From Nonomuraea jiangxiensis (lineage in GTDB: Bacteria > Actinomycetota > Actinomycetes > Streptosporangiales > Streptosporangiaceae): 64,000 nucleotides of DNA. Every line of letters starts with the position of its first letter. Positions within the stretch are counted from its first letter, which is position 1. Shown here in pieces: positions 17,200-26,798 of this stretch. A model generated the notes under the pieces. It saw nothing but the letters and a program-made list of their open reading frames with translations. It ran no database searches and was not told the DNA's origin. The position numbers and the translations under genes were made by a program. The stretch is taken from positions 62,001 to 126,000 of the forward strand of contig NZ_FNDJ01000028.1 of the NCBI RefSeq assembly GCF_900099965.1. The letters run 5' to 3'.

Positions 17200-20100
17200 G
17201 CAGATCCCCCTACCCCTCTCTCCGCACGGCCGGCGGCCTGCTCTCCGCCGACCTGTTCGAGCGGGTCATGGACGCCCGGCAGGGCGAGAACGCACTGCCG
17301 GGGCGCGAACCGGAGACCTACGGGCTGCTGCCCCACGAGAACGTCCGCGAGGCGGCGGCCCGCGCGTTCGACTACCTCAAGAACGCCTGGGCCCAGTTCG
17401 CCAAGGAGCGAGAGCGTGCCCGGCAGGAGGGGCGTTCCCCGCGTGCCCGCGACCGGTGGCTGATCCCGTTGCTGCGGCAGCTCGACTACGGGGTGCTTCA
17501 GCCCGCCGGAGGGATCACCGTCGAGGACGTCACCTACCCGGTTAGCCATCGCTTCGAGCAGGTGCCCATCCATCTGGTCGGCTGGAATGTCGATCTCGAC
17601 CACCGCACCGCCCGCGTCAACACCCAGGCGCCGCAGTCGATGGTGCAGGAGTTGCTGAATCGGAGCGACGATCACCTGTGGGCAGTGCTTTCCAACGGAG
17701 GCAAGCTGCGGCTCCTCCGCGACACTCGTTCGCTGGCCGGCTCCGCCTATGTCGAGTTCGACCTTGAGCTGATCTTCGAGGAGCAGCTCTTCGCCGACTT
17801 CGTGCTGCTCTACCGGCTCGTGCACGCGACGCGGCTCGCCGTACCTGAAGATAAGACGCCTGCGGACTGCTGGCTGGAACGCTGGCGAACTGATGCTGTC
17901 CAGGTCGGCGACCGGGTGCTCGCACGGTTGAAGAAGGGTGTCCAGGAGGCCATCAATACCCTCGGCACCGGCTTCCTCCGGCATCCTGCCAACGATCGGC
18001 TCCGAAAGCATCTGGAGGGTCGCAGCACACTCGCCGACCTCAGCGAACGGTCGGACGTTCTGGCCGGGCTCGGCGGCGGGACGCTGGAGAAGGTGCACCG
18101 GCTCAGCAAGGAGGATTACAACCGCGCCCTTCTCCGGCTGGTCTACCGCTTGCTGTTTTGGTTCATTGCCGAAGACAGGGACGTGCTGCTCTTGCCGCTT
18201 CCGGAAGAGGAGGAACTGGCCGAAGAGCGCAAGCAGATCCTCGCCGCCCGCAAGCGTTACGGCGACTACTTCTCGGCCCACCGCCTGCGCGACCGGGCGA
18301 TCCGCGGCGGGGCGAATCATCACGATGACCTGTGGGAAGCAGTCCAGCTCGTGATGCGTGGTCTCGGCGAGGACGGAGGCCGCCCTGAGCTGGCCATCCC
18401 CGGCGTTGGCGGGCTGTTTGAGCGGATCACCGAACTGCATGACGGCACGCGGCTGGACCACAGCCTTCCCGACGAGTTGGACGCGCCGCTGGAGGGGATG
18501 CGGATCGACAACGCCCACTTGCTGAAGGCCATCCGTCACCTCGCCGTCGTCGACACGGGCATCCAACGCAGGCCGGCCAATTTCCGCGAACTCGGTTCGG
18601 AGGAACTTGGCAGCGTCTATGAGTGGCTGCTGGAATTCCATGTTGATCTCGACACAGCCAACCGAATTTACATGCTGTGGAAGGCGGATGGCAGTGCCCG
18701 GAAGACTACCGGCTCCTACTACACGCCTACCTCTCTCCGAGAGGCCTTGCTCGACAGCACGCTCGACCCGGTCCTGGACCAAGCAGCCGGATCGGCCGAC
18801 ACCGTAGAGGGCAAGGCTGAGGCGTTGCTGAACGTGACCGTGTGTGATCCCGCCTGTGGGTCCGGGGCTTTCCTCGTCGCTGCTGCGCACCGGATCGCCC
18901 GCCGCATCGCACAGATACGCTCCGGTGAGGACGAGCCGTCTCCCGCCCAAGTACGGCATGCGATGCGGGAGGTTGTATCCCGTTGCCTCTACGGAGTCGA
19001 CATCAACGAGATGGCCGTCGAGCTTGCCAAGGTGTCGCTCTGGATTGAATCGGTGGAGCCCGGCAAACCGCTTGCCTTCTTGGACACCAACATTCGAGTC
19101 GGTAACTCACTGCTCGGTGCCGCCCCGGCGCTCATTGAGCGTGGCATTCCGAAGGAAGCCTTCAAGCCCATCGAGGGCGACGACAAGAAGGTCGCCTCCG
19201 CTGTGGCCAAGGAGAGCGAGGCGGAGAAGGCCCTCTCTGCGCGAGGAGACTTCGCCGGAACACTCTTTGACCTCGATGAAGGGACGAACCGGTCGAACAA
19301 GCGCCTGGGCACGGTAACTCGCGAAATCGTCACCGCCCTGCCGGACGACCTTGTTGGCGCGGCGGTGCAGCGGCGGCGGCTCCGTCTAATCGACGCGGAA
19401 CGGTTGCCCGCAAAGCGAGTAGCAGATGCTTGGTGCGCCGCCTTCGTGCAGGAACTCACTGCTAAGACCCGGATGAGCGCCATCACGCAGTCCACGCTGG
19501 ATTGGATCGGCGGCGAGCAGTTCGACGAACGCCAAGAAAGGATCGCTTCCCGGGTGGTCGAGCTCGCCAGGGCGTACCGGTTCTTCCACTGGCACGTGGA
19601 GTTCCCGCACCTGTTTCAGGTGCCCGACAGCGGGTCAGTGAACGGGAAGACCGGCTGGAAAGGCGGCTTCACCTGCGTTATCGGCAACCCGCCGTGGGAG
19701 AAGATTGAGTTCAAGGAGCAGGAGTTCTTCGCCTCGCGAGACGAGGATATCGCCAACGCCAAGAACGCCAGCGCCCGTAAATCCGCGATTGCTGCTCTAA
19801 AGGATAGCGAGGACGAGACTGAACGATCTCTGTACAACGAATACGTTCTAAATCTCCGCATCCCCGCCTCATGGACGCACTTCTTCAAGGAGTCAAGCCG
19901 CTATCCACTCACTGGAAGAGGGCGACTCAACACATATGCTGTCTTCGCAGAGACTGGTCGGGACATCATTGACCCGATGGGTCGAGTCGGAATGGTACTG
20001 CCCACGGGTATCGCCACCGACGCGACCACCCAGTTTTTTATCAAGGACTTGGTGGAGACTAAGACTCTCGCTTCACTTTACGACTTCGAGAACGAGGAGA

Positions 20101-21425
20101 AGCTCTTCCCGGACGTCACCAATCGTGTGAACTTCTGTATCTGGACTGCGACTGGCGAGAAGATTCCTCAGAAAAGAATTTTGTTGGCATCTAGGCTACG
20201 TCAAGCGTCGCAGATCGCTGACCGGCGGCTCACCCTCACACCCGAGGACATCACGCTACTTAACCCGAACACTGGCACCCTCCCGGTCTTCGACTTCAAA
20301 CGGAACGCGGAGATCACCCTCGGAATCTATCGACGGCTTCCGGTTCTGTGGCGTGACTCTGCCAATGGTGGTGAGGGAATCAACCCCTGGGGACTGATGT
20401 TCCTCCAAGGCCTGTTCAACATGGCCAGCGACTCTGCTCTGTTTCGGCCTAGCGCCGCTGAAGAAGAGACCCTGGAACAGATGCTCGACGACGGCTGGCA
20501 GTTCGACGGCAATGCCCTCGTCCGCGACAACGAACGAATGTTGCCGCTGTACGAGGGAAAGATGCTGCACCACTACGACGGTCGTTATGCCACATACGAG
20601 GGTGCGACTCAAGCCCAACTTAACAAGGGCACACTCCCACGAACTTCCGCGGCGCAGAAGGACGACCCGTCCTACGTCACCATTCCCCGGTACTGGGTCC
20701 CCGAGAAGGAGGTCGCAGCCCAGCTCCAAGGCTCCCGGAACAATCGGCGCGTTCTCAGCTGGGACCGGGAGTGGCTGCTGGGTTGGCGCGACATGTGCCG
20801 CCGCTCCGATACTCGCACAGTAATCTCTACGATCCTCCCGCGCGCTGGCGTCGGCGACAAGTTCTTGCTTGCCCTGCCGCAGCAGGAGGGAGCACTTCTT
20901 GGGGCGAACCTTGCATCGTTCGTGTTGGACTTCTGTGCCAGGCAGAAGATCTCTGGCACGTCCCTGAAGTACTTCATTTTCAAGCAGCTCCCCGTGCTGC
21001 CACCCTCCGCGTACGAGAAGCCATGTCCTTGGGGCTCTGGCGAGCGGCTTGACAACTGGGTGCGGCTTCGGATGTTGGAACTGGCCTATACCTCCTACTC
21101 GATGGAGCCCTTCGCTCGCGATCACTTTGACGACGGCCCGCCGTTCCGCTGGGACGATGAGCGCCGTTTCTGGCTCCGAGCCGAGCTGGACGCCGCCTAC
21201 TTCCACCTATACGGGATCGCACGAGACGACGTCGACTACATCATGGATACCTTCGGCGCCCTCAGAAACAAGAGGCCGGAGGAGTTCGCACGTACCAAGA
21301 AGGCCATCTTGGAGATCCACGACGCGATGAACGCCGCGATCAGCTCGCGCCAGCCGTACCAGGCGACCCTGAATCCGCCGCCTGGGCAGGGAGCGCGTCA
21401 TCCCGCCCGCCCAGCAACCGCCTAG
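17196..21425 (+). CDS. Eco57I-type N6-adenine DNA methyltransferase (DrmMI-like)
   Basis: 1409 residues. SAM-binding motif I DPACGSGAFL lies near 551-560 and catalytic motif IV GNPPWEKI near 829-836, the arrangement of Eco57I/PglX-type adenine methylases. About 500 helical residues precede motif I and a target-recognition-like region follows motif IV (about 900-1300). It most likely methylates host DNA so that the operon spares self. ATGA overlap with the upstream SNF2 gene and a 9-bp gap to the McrB-like gene place it in the same transcript. Class 1 DISARM carries such a methylase (DrmMI); BREX PglX is the alternative family, but no BREX core gene is present. Confidence 0.87.
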   Translation: MSRSPYPSLRTAGGLLSADLFERVMDARQGENALPGREPETYGLLPHENVREAAARAFDYLKNAWAQFAKERERARQEGRSPRARDRWLIPLLRQLDYGVLQPAGGITVEDVTYPVSHRFEQVPIHLVGWNVDLDHRTARVNTQAPQSMVQELLNRSDDHLWAVLSNGGKLRLLRDTRSLAGSAYVEFDLELIFEEQLFADFVLLYRLVHATRLAVPEDKTPADCWLERWRTDAVQVGDRVLARLKKGVQEAINTLGTGFLRHPANDRLRKHLEGRSTLADLSERSDVLAGLGGGTLEKVHRLSKEDYNRALLRLVYRLLFWFIAEDRDVLLLPLPEEEELAEERKQILAARKRYGDYFSAHRLRDRAIRGGANHHDDLWEAVQLVMRGLGEDGGRPELAIPGVGGLFERITELHDGTRLDHSLPDELDAPLEGMRIDNAHLLKAIRHLAVVDTGIQRRPANFRELGSEELGSVYEWLLEFHVDLDTANRIYMLWKADGSARKTTGSYYTPTSLREALLDSTLDPVLDQAAGSADTVEGKAEALLNVTVCDPACGSGAFLVAAAHRIARRIAQIRSGEDEPSPAQVRHAMREVVSRCLYGVDINEMAVELAKVSLWIESVEPGKPLAFLDTNIRVGNSLLGAAPALIERGIPKEAFKPIEGDDKKVASAVAKESEAEKALSARGDFAGTLFDLDEGTNRSNKRLGTVTREIVTALPDDLVGAAVQRRRLRLIDAERLPAKRVADAWCAAFVQELTAKTRMSAITQSTLDWIGGEQFDERQERIASRVVELARAYRFFHWHVEFPHLFQVPDSGSVNGKTGWKGGFTCVIGNPPWEKIEFKEQEFFASRDEDIANAKNASARKSAIAALKDSEDETERSLYNEYVLNLRIPASWTHFFKESSRYPLTGRGRLNTYAVFAETGRDIIDPMGRVGMVLPTGIATDATTQFFIKDLVETKTLASLYDFENEEKLFPDVTNRVNFCIWTATGEKIPQKRILLASRLRQASQIADRRLTLTPEDITLLNPNTGTLPVFDFKRNAEITLGIYRRLPVLWRDSANGGEGINPWGLMFLQGLFNMASDSALFRPSAAEEETLEQMLDDGWQFDGNALVRDNERMLPLYEGKMLHHYDGRYATYEGATQAQLNKGTLPRTSAAQKDDPSYVTIPRYWVPEKEVAAQLQGSRNNRRVLSWDREWLLGWRDMCRRSDTRTVISTILPRAGVGDKFLLALPQQEGALLGANLASFVLDFCARQKISGTSLKYFIFKQLPVLPPSAYEKPCPWGSGERLDNWVRLRMLELAYTSYSMEPFARDHFDDGPPFRWDDERRFWLRAELDAAYFHLYGIARDDVDYIMDTFGALRNKRPEEFARTKKAILEIHDAMNAAISSRQPYQATLNPPPGQGARHPARPATA

Positions 21426-21434
21426 GAGACCACC

Positions 21435-23555
21435 GTGGCCTTCGCCGATCATATGGGGCCGCTGCTGCGGACCACTCTCGAGGTGCTGCGCGACGCCGAC
21501 GGCCCGCTCACCCGCCGGGAGACGTTCGATGAGGTCGAGCGGCGGGTGGAGATTGCTCCCGACTACCTCACTGCATACCCGAGCGGCGAGCCACGCTGGC
21601 GCAAGCAGCTCGGGTGGCGAGTCATGGAGGCGGCGGCGCTTGGGTGGGTGACGCGGCGGGGTGGGTGGTCGATCACCGAAGCAGGGCTTCAGGCGTTGGA
21701 GGATTACCCCGGTGCCGAGCTGTATCGCCAGGTGACGGCGCAGTATCGCGCCAAACAGCAGAGCGGGAAGAAGTACGCGGACCCAAAGTGGGCGCCGGTC
21801 GCCGAGGCCATCGCCCGTCTGGAGCCGGGTATGTGGACTAGCCATGTTGATCTCGCCGCACTGAATAGTACGGCCTGGAACTCGATCTGGGGATTCCTCG
21901 GCGAACAGCGGCCTGCTGCGGCGCACCGAGTGCTGCTCAACGACGGTCGCATTTCCGATGACTTCAAATGGTTCGACCCGGAGCGCACCGACGACCCCCG
22001 TGAGGTACTGGAGCGCGAAGGCCTGGAGTTCGACGCAGCCGGCCGCGCGAACCCGGCGCGACGACTCACTACCGATGACTTCCGTGAGATGTTCGCCGAA
22101 CTGGCACCAGAGCCGGTGATCCGGCGGGCGTGGCTGGTTCGCGGCTCATCAGTAGACGGACGTGACCTCGTACCGGTCTGGCTGCACAAGGGGTCGGTCT
22201 CGTTGGCGGCCGCCAGCCTGCCGGAGATCCCGATTCCGATCGACCGCGATCAGCTCAGAATGACCGTCGACGGGAACTACCAGCACAAGTCCTACGCGGT
22301 CAGGGAAACGAAGCTCACCGAGTTCGATGCGTTTAGCAACCGCATGCGGCCGGGCGACTATGTGCTGACGACCACTCAAGGCAAGGCGTACGTCGGTGTG
22401 CTCGCCGGTGACGCCTCCTACGTCGCCTCCTCCGACCAACGGTCCAACCTTCGACGAGCTGTCGACTGGTTGAACGAGACCCAGCCGGTGCCGTTCGCGC
22501 ACCTGCCGCAGCCGCTGCCCGCCAAACTGCACAGCCAGTCCGACGTCGTCGAACTGACCGAGAACATCCCGGCGATCGAAGAACTGCTCGCGGCTCTGGA
22601 CATCACGCTCGGCGAGACCGAGCCGGAGCCGGTCCGCGTCCTGGCCTTCCCCGAGATCGGCCAGGACCTCGCCGACGACATCCTCATCACCCGCGAGGAC
22701 CTGCAACGCCTGGCCGACCTCCTGTGGGAGAACAAGCAGCTCATCCTGTACGGCCCGCCCGGCACGGGCAAGACGTTCCTCGCTCGCAAGCTCGCCGGGC
22801 AGTTGGCCGAGCCGAGCGCGGTCAAGCTCGTCCAGTTCCACCCGTCCTACACCTATGAGGACTTCTTCGAAGGCTTCCGCCCGGTCCAGCGAACGGACGG
22901 CCAGCTCGCCTTCGATCTGCGGCCTGGCCCGTTCCGGCAGCTCGTTGAGGCCGCCCGGCAACACCCTTCGGATCCGTACATCCTCATCATCGACGAGATC
23001 AACCGGGCCAATCTGGCGAAGGTCTTCGGCGAGCTCTACTTCCTGCTGGAATATCGCGACGACGCGATCGGCCTCCTTTACTCAGCCGAGTCGGATTTCA
23101 CGCTGCCACCCAACGTTTTCGTCATCGGCACCATGAACACCACCGACCGCTCGATCGCCCTCGTCGACGCGGCGATGCGGCGCCGGTTCCGCTTCGTGGA
23201 GTTGCATCCGTCTCACGCTCCCATCCAGGGACTTCTCGATCGATGGCTCGCACGGCTGCGCAACGACGACGAGCTTGCCGTCCACAACGTGGACGCACCG
23301 GAGATCCTCGACGCGCTCAACACGCGCATCGAAGACCACGACCTCGCCATCGGCCCGTCCTACCTGATGAAGCCGAGCATCTACCAACGCGAGAGCGGCC
23401 TGGCCGAGGTGTGGGAGACCGCTATCCTCCCGCTCCTCGCCGAGCAGCATTACGGCAGCCCGCTCGCTGTTCTCGACCGCTATCGCCTGCCCGCCCTCCG
23501 GCAAGCCGTACGCCAAGCCGCCCCTGAAGCCGAGCCGGAACAGCCCGCGTCGTGA
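21435..23555 (+). CDS. McrB-like AAA+ GTPase with Mrr-type N-terminal winged helix
   Basis: 706 residues from a GTG. Residues 1-95 look like the winged-helix N-terminal domain of Mrr-type enzymes (LTRRETFDEVERRV, WRVMEAAALGWV). The middle is a probable DNA-reading region. The C-terminal half is an McrB-type AAA+ motor: GPPGTGKT near 437-444, the family signature FHPSYTYEDFFEGFRP, Walker B LIIDEINRAN near 516-525 and TMNTTDRSIALVDAAMRRRF. McrB binds GTP and drives the McrC nuclease. It overlaps the McrC gene by 4 bp. Its presence beside DISARM-like genes suggests a restriction arm of the same system. Confidence 0.88.
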   Translation: MAFADHMGPLLRTTLEVLRDADGPLTRRETFDEVERRVEIAPDYLTAYPSGEPRWRKQLGWRVMEAAALGWVTRRGGWSITEAGLQALEDYPGAELYRQVTAQYRAKQQSGKKYADPKWAPVAEAIARLEPGMWTSHVDLAALNSTAWNSIWGFLGEQRPAAAHRVLLNDGRISDDFKWFDPERTDDPREVLEREGLEFDAAGRANPARRLTTDDFREMFAELAPEPVIRRAWLVRGSSVDGRDLVPVWLHKGSVSLAAASLPEIPIPIDRDQLRMTVDGNYQHKSYAVRETKLTEFDAFSNRMRPGDYVLTTTQGKAYVGVLAGDASYVASSDQRSNLRRAVDWLNETQPVPFAHLPQPLPAKLHSQSDVVELTENIPAIEELLAALDITLGETEPEPVRVLAFPEIGQDLADDILITREDLQRLADLLWENKQLILYGPPGTGKTFLARKLAGQLAEPSAVKLVQFHPSYTYEDFFEGFRPVQRTDGQLAFDLRPGPFRQLVEAARQHPSDPYILIIDEINRANLAKVFGELYFLLEYRDDAIGLLYSAESDFTLPPNVFVIGTMNTTDRSIALVDAAMRRRFRFVELHPSHAPIQGLLDRWLARLRNDDELAVHNVDAPEILDALNTRIEDHDLAIGPSYLMKPSIYQRESGLAEVWETAILPLLAEQHYGSPLAVLDRYRLPALRQAVRQAAPEAEPEQPAS

Positions 23556-24718
23556 TGCGTCTGACCGTTGCCGAGAACGATCAGCTGGTCGCGCGTCTCA
23601 GCCATGAGCAGGGACGACGGCTGGCGGACTCGGGCGTCGTTCAGGCACGTCCTTCTTCCTTCAATGCCGAGCTGTGGGAGCTCACTCCACAGGGGAAGGT
23701 CGGCGTCGCGCGGGTGGGCGACGTCGAGGTGTGGGTGACACCGAAACTGGAGATCGACCGGCTGCTGTTTCTCGTCGGGTACGCAGCGGATCCGAAAGGA
23801 TGGCGGGACGAGCTGGTTCATCTGGAGGTACGGGAGGGGTTGATTCCCGCCGTCGCCGATGCGTTGTGGCGGCAGACAGAGCGTGCGCTCCGACAAGGGC
23901 TGCTTCAGGGATATCGAACGGCCGAGGAGACCTCGTACGTGTTGCGCGGACGCCTCCGCGAGGCCGACCAGCTCCGTCGGCACCACGGTCGCCCTATCCC
24001 CATGGAGATCCGTCACGACGACTTCACCATCGACATCCCGGAGAACCAGATCCTGCTCGCGGCCATCACACGGCTGCTGAGGGTTTCTCGTGTCTCCGGA
24101 AGCTCACGTCGGAGGCTGGCTGCCCTCCGGATCCGCCTTGCGGGCGTCACCAGCCTGATTGTCGGGGCGCGCCTGCCGAGCTGGCAGCCGACGCGGCTGA
24201 ATGCCCGGTACTATGCCGCCCTCCGGCTCGCAGAGATCGTGTGGCGGGCGACCTCACCCGAGCACGCTCCGGGCCCGACGGTTGCCAGCGGGTTCCTCTT
24301 CGACCTGCCGAAGATCTTCGAAGACTTCGTGACCGTGGCGGTGTCGGAGGAACTGCATGACCGTTTCGGCGGGATTGCTTATCCGCAGTATCCTTGCCAC
24401 CTGGACGAGGCGCTGGCCGTACGGATGAAGCCCGATCTGGTGTGGGAACTGAGCGGTGTTCCCCGGGCCGTGGTCGACGCCAAGTACAAGCAGGAGAAGC
24501 CAGCCGGATACCCAGACGCCGATCTGTACCAGATGCTGGCCTACTGCACGGCCCTCGGGCTGCCTCGTGGACACCTGATCTACGCCAAGGGGAACGGATC
24601 AGGTGCCTCACACGTCGTAAGGCATGCGGGCATCGAGATCATCTGCCATGCGCTCAACCTCGCTTCGGAACCCGAGGCGATCCTTTCGCACATCAGCAAG
24701 ATCGTAAGTGAGCTCTGA
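23552..24718 (+). CDS. McrC-like PD-(D/E)xK nuclease
   Basis: 388 residues, overlapping the McrB-like gene by ATGA. The C-terminal part carries KPDLVW near 293-298 and VVDAKYKQ near 307-314, the Asp and DxK of a PD-(D/E)xK nuclease as in McrC. Earlier blocks (RGLLQGYRTAEETSYVLRGR; HDDFTIDIPENQILLAA) match the helical and beta portions of the McrC family. It should be the DNA-cleaving subunit recruited by the McrB-like AAA+ protein. A 16-bp gap separates it from the RelE/UvrD gene, keeping the operon continuous. Confidence 0.88.
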   Translation: MMRLTVAENDQLVARLSHEQGRRLADSGVVQARPSSFNAELWELTPQGKVGVARVGDVEVWVTPKLEIDRLLFLVGYAADPKGWRDELVHLEVREGLIPAVADALWRQTERALRQGLLQGYRTAEETSYVLRGRLREADQLRRHHGRPIPMEIRHDDFTIDIPENQILLAAITRLLRVSRVSGSSRRRLAALRIRLAGVTSLIVGARLPSWQPTRLNARYYAALRLAEIVWRATSPEHAPGPTVASGFLFDLPKIFEDFVTVAVSEELHDRFGGIAYPQYPCHLDEALAVRMKPDLVWELSGVPRAVVDAKYKQEKPAGYPDADLYQMLAYCTALGLPRGHLIYAKGNGSGASHVVRHAGIEIICHALNLASEPEAILSHISKIVSEL

Positions 24719-24734
24719 CCGGCGAGGAGGATCT

Positions 24735-26798
24735 GTGGCACGTCTGGCGATCGACAGCAGCTTCCTGTGGGAATTCGGCAAGCTGAACCCGGACGTCCAG
24801 GAGCGTGTCCAGGAGGTCTTCGCAAAGTTCCAGGCGGGCGGCGCAGGCATCAACCTGGAGAAGATCCACAACGCGAAGGACGAACGGTTCCGCTCCATCC
24901 GGATCGACCAGGGCTATCGCGGGATCGTGCTGGCCCCGGAGCAGGGTGACCTCTACCTGCTCCTCAAGGTCGACCAGCATGACGCCGCCTACAGGTGGGC
25001 TGAACGGCACAAGGTCTCCGTCAACAGCACCGCCGGTGTGGTCGAGGTCATCGACGTGGTCGGCGTGAAGGAAGCCACCGCCAGGAACACCGCATCCGGC
25101 GGGCCCGATCGACTGTTTGATCACGTCAGCGACGCGCAGCTCCGGACGCTTGGCATCGACGAGCAAACCCTTGCCTTCGCCCGCTCCGTGACGGACCAAC
25201 TGGAAGTGGAGAAGGCGCGCCGGACGCTGGGCGAAGCCCAGTATGACGTGCTCATCGGCCTGGCCATGGGGATGACGCCCGAAGAGGTGTGGAACGAAGT
25301 CGCTCAGTCGGCTCCGGTCGACATCGATGACATGGTGGCTGCCACTGAACGGACCAGCCGCAGGCTTATCCTGGTGACCGGGCCTGATGAACTCATGGAC
25401 GTCTTCAGCCAGCCGTTCGCCCTTTGGCGGGTCTACCTCCATCCAAGCCAGCTGCGTGTTGCCCACGCTCGGTACAGCGGACCAGCTCGGGTTTCCGGTG
25501 GGCCGGGAACCGGAAAGACGGTCGTCGCCTTGCACAGGGCCCGGCATCTGGCTAGACGTGTTGAGCGCCAGGGCGCGGTCCTGCTTACCACCTTTACGAA
25601 AACGCTGGCCGCCTCTCTCGACGACGGGCTACGTGCTCTTGTTAGCGAACCCGACCTGCTCGAGCGTGTTGACGTCCGGCACATCGACCAGGTTGCCCAC
25701 CAGATTGTTGCCCGCGAGCACGGGCGACTGTCTGTTCTCAACCAAGCGGAGGAGGTGGCTAGGTGGGCGAAGGCCAGTTCCGCGCACGAGCCGGCGTTTC
25801 TCGCCGCCGAGTGGCGGCAGGTCATCCTTGCCCAGGGCATCACCACGCTGCTGGAGTACCAGGGTGCCCGGAGGAAGGGGCGCGGGGTACGGCTAAGCTC
25901 TGCCGCGAGAGAGACTGTCTGGGAGGCGTTCGAAGCGTTCAGCTCCGGGCTGCGCAAGGACGGCGTGTGGACACACGAGACGATCTGCGTTGAAGCGACC
26001 CGACTCCTGACCGAGGCGGACCGCCAGCCGTACGAACACGTGATTGTTGACGAGGCGCAGGACCTCAGCCCATGGCAGTGGCGCTTCCTGCGCGCTGTTG
26101 TCCCGGTCGGACCTGATGATCTGTTCATCGCCGGAGACACCCACCAGCGCATCTACGACAACCGCGCCTCCCTACGGCAGGTCGGGGTGGACGTGACGGG
26201 CAGGTCAACCCGACTGAAGATTAACTACCGGACCACGGCAGAGATTCTCGCGTGGTGTGTCGGCCTCCTTCGCGGTCAGGCCATCGATGACATGAACGAA
26301 GACCTCGAATCGTTGACCGGCTGCCGCTCAGACGTCCACGGTAACCAGCCACGGCTGGAAGGATTCGCTTCACGGCAGGACGAACTTGCCTTCGTGACAG
26401 CACAAGTCCAGCAGTGGCTCGACGATGGGGTGGAGCCAGAACAAGTCGGCATCGCCATGCGTGCCCGTGCCCCCATCGGCGAGGTCGTCAATTCATTGGC
26501 AGAACACGGCATCCCGGCGGCGAGCCTGGCCAGCCAGGCCGCCCATGAGGGCAAGGTTCTGGTCGGGACCATGCACCGGATGAAAGGGCTGGAATTCCGC
26601 TGCATGGTGGTCACCGGCGTCAGCGACAACTCGGTGCCTGCGCCATCGGCGGTGACACTGGCGAGCCTAGACAAAGCCGCGCACGCCCTTGACCTACAGC
26701 GCGAGCGCTGTGTCCTCTTCGTCGCTTGCACCCGGGCGCGAGAGGAGTTGCTCGTTACATGGACTGGCGTACGAAGTCCCTTTCTACCTGTCAGCTGA
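24735..26798 (+). CDS. RelE-fold N-terminal domain fused to a UvrD/Rep-type helicase
   Basis: 687 residues from the GTG at 24735, chosen for its GAGGAGG site 4 bases upstream; an in-frame GTG at 24708 would overlap the McrC gene. The first 90 residues have the RelE/ParE toxin layout: FLWEFGKLNPDVQERVQEVF, FRSIRIDQGYRGIVL, and HDAAYRWA near 82. A superfamily 1A helicase follows, with Walker A GGPGTGKT near 255-262, VDEAQDLSPWQ near 438, NYRTTAEI, and HRMKGLEFRCMVV. The fusion is seen in other actinobacterial and cyanobacterial helicases. Whether the RelE-like part cleaves RNA or only binds is unknown. Last gene of the operon; its stop overlaps the convergent gene by 8 bp. Confidence 0.85.
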   Translation: MARLAIDSSFLWEFGKLNPDVQERVQEVFAKFQAGGAGINLEKIHNAKDERFRSIRIDQGYRGIVLAPEQGDLYLLLKVDQHDAAYRWAERHKVSVNSTAGVVEVIDVVGVKEATARNTASGGPDRLFDHVSDAQLRTLGIDEQTLAFARSVTDQLEVEKARRTLGEAQYDVLIGLAMGMTPEEVWNEVAQSAPVDIDDMVAATERTSRRLILVTGPDELMDVFSQPFALWRVYLHPSQLRVAHARYSGPARVSGGPGTGKTVVALHRARHLARRVERQGAVLLTTFTKTLAASLDDGLRALVSEPDLLERVDVRHIDQVAHQIVAREHGRLSVLNQAEEVARWAKASSAHEPAFLAAEWRQVILAQGITTLLEYQGARRKGRGVRLSSAARETVWEAFEAFSSGLRKDGVWTHETICVEATRLLTEADRQPYEHVIVDEAQDLSPWQWRFLRAVVPVGPDDLFIAGDTHQRIYDNRASLRQVGVDVTGRSTRLKINYRTTAEILAWCVGLLRGQAIDDMNEDLESLTGCRSDVHGNQPRLEGFASRQDELAFVTAQVQQWLDDGVEPEQVGIAMRARAPIGEVVNSLAEHGIPAASLASQAAHEGKVLVGTMHRMKGLEFRCMVVTGVSDNSVPAPSAVTLASLDKAAHALDLQRERCVLFVACTRAREELLVTWTGVRSPFLPVS

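Noticed and set aside
14299..18959. Long minus-strand open frames opposite the SNF2 and methylase genes (about 675 and 594 codons)
   Set aside because: They mirror the plus-strand genes, which carry complete helicase and methylase motifs and overlapping starts; high GC creates such antisense frames.
17196..21425. BREX PglX identity for the methylase
   Set aside because: The fold is similar, but no PglZ, BrxC or BrxL partners are in the window, while a SNF2 helicase and a DUF1998-type helicase are.
20256..24016. Minus-strand open frames opposite the methylase, McrB- and McrC-like genes
   Set aside because: Third-position GC mirrors and lack of any recognisable domain mark them as antisense artefacts.
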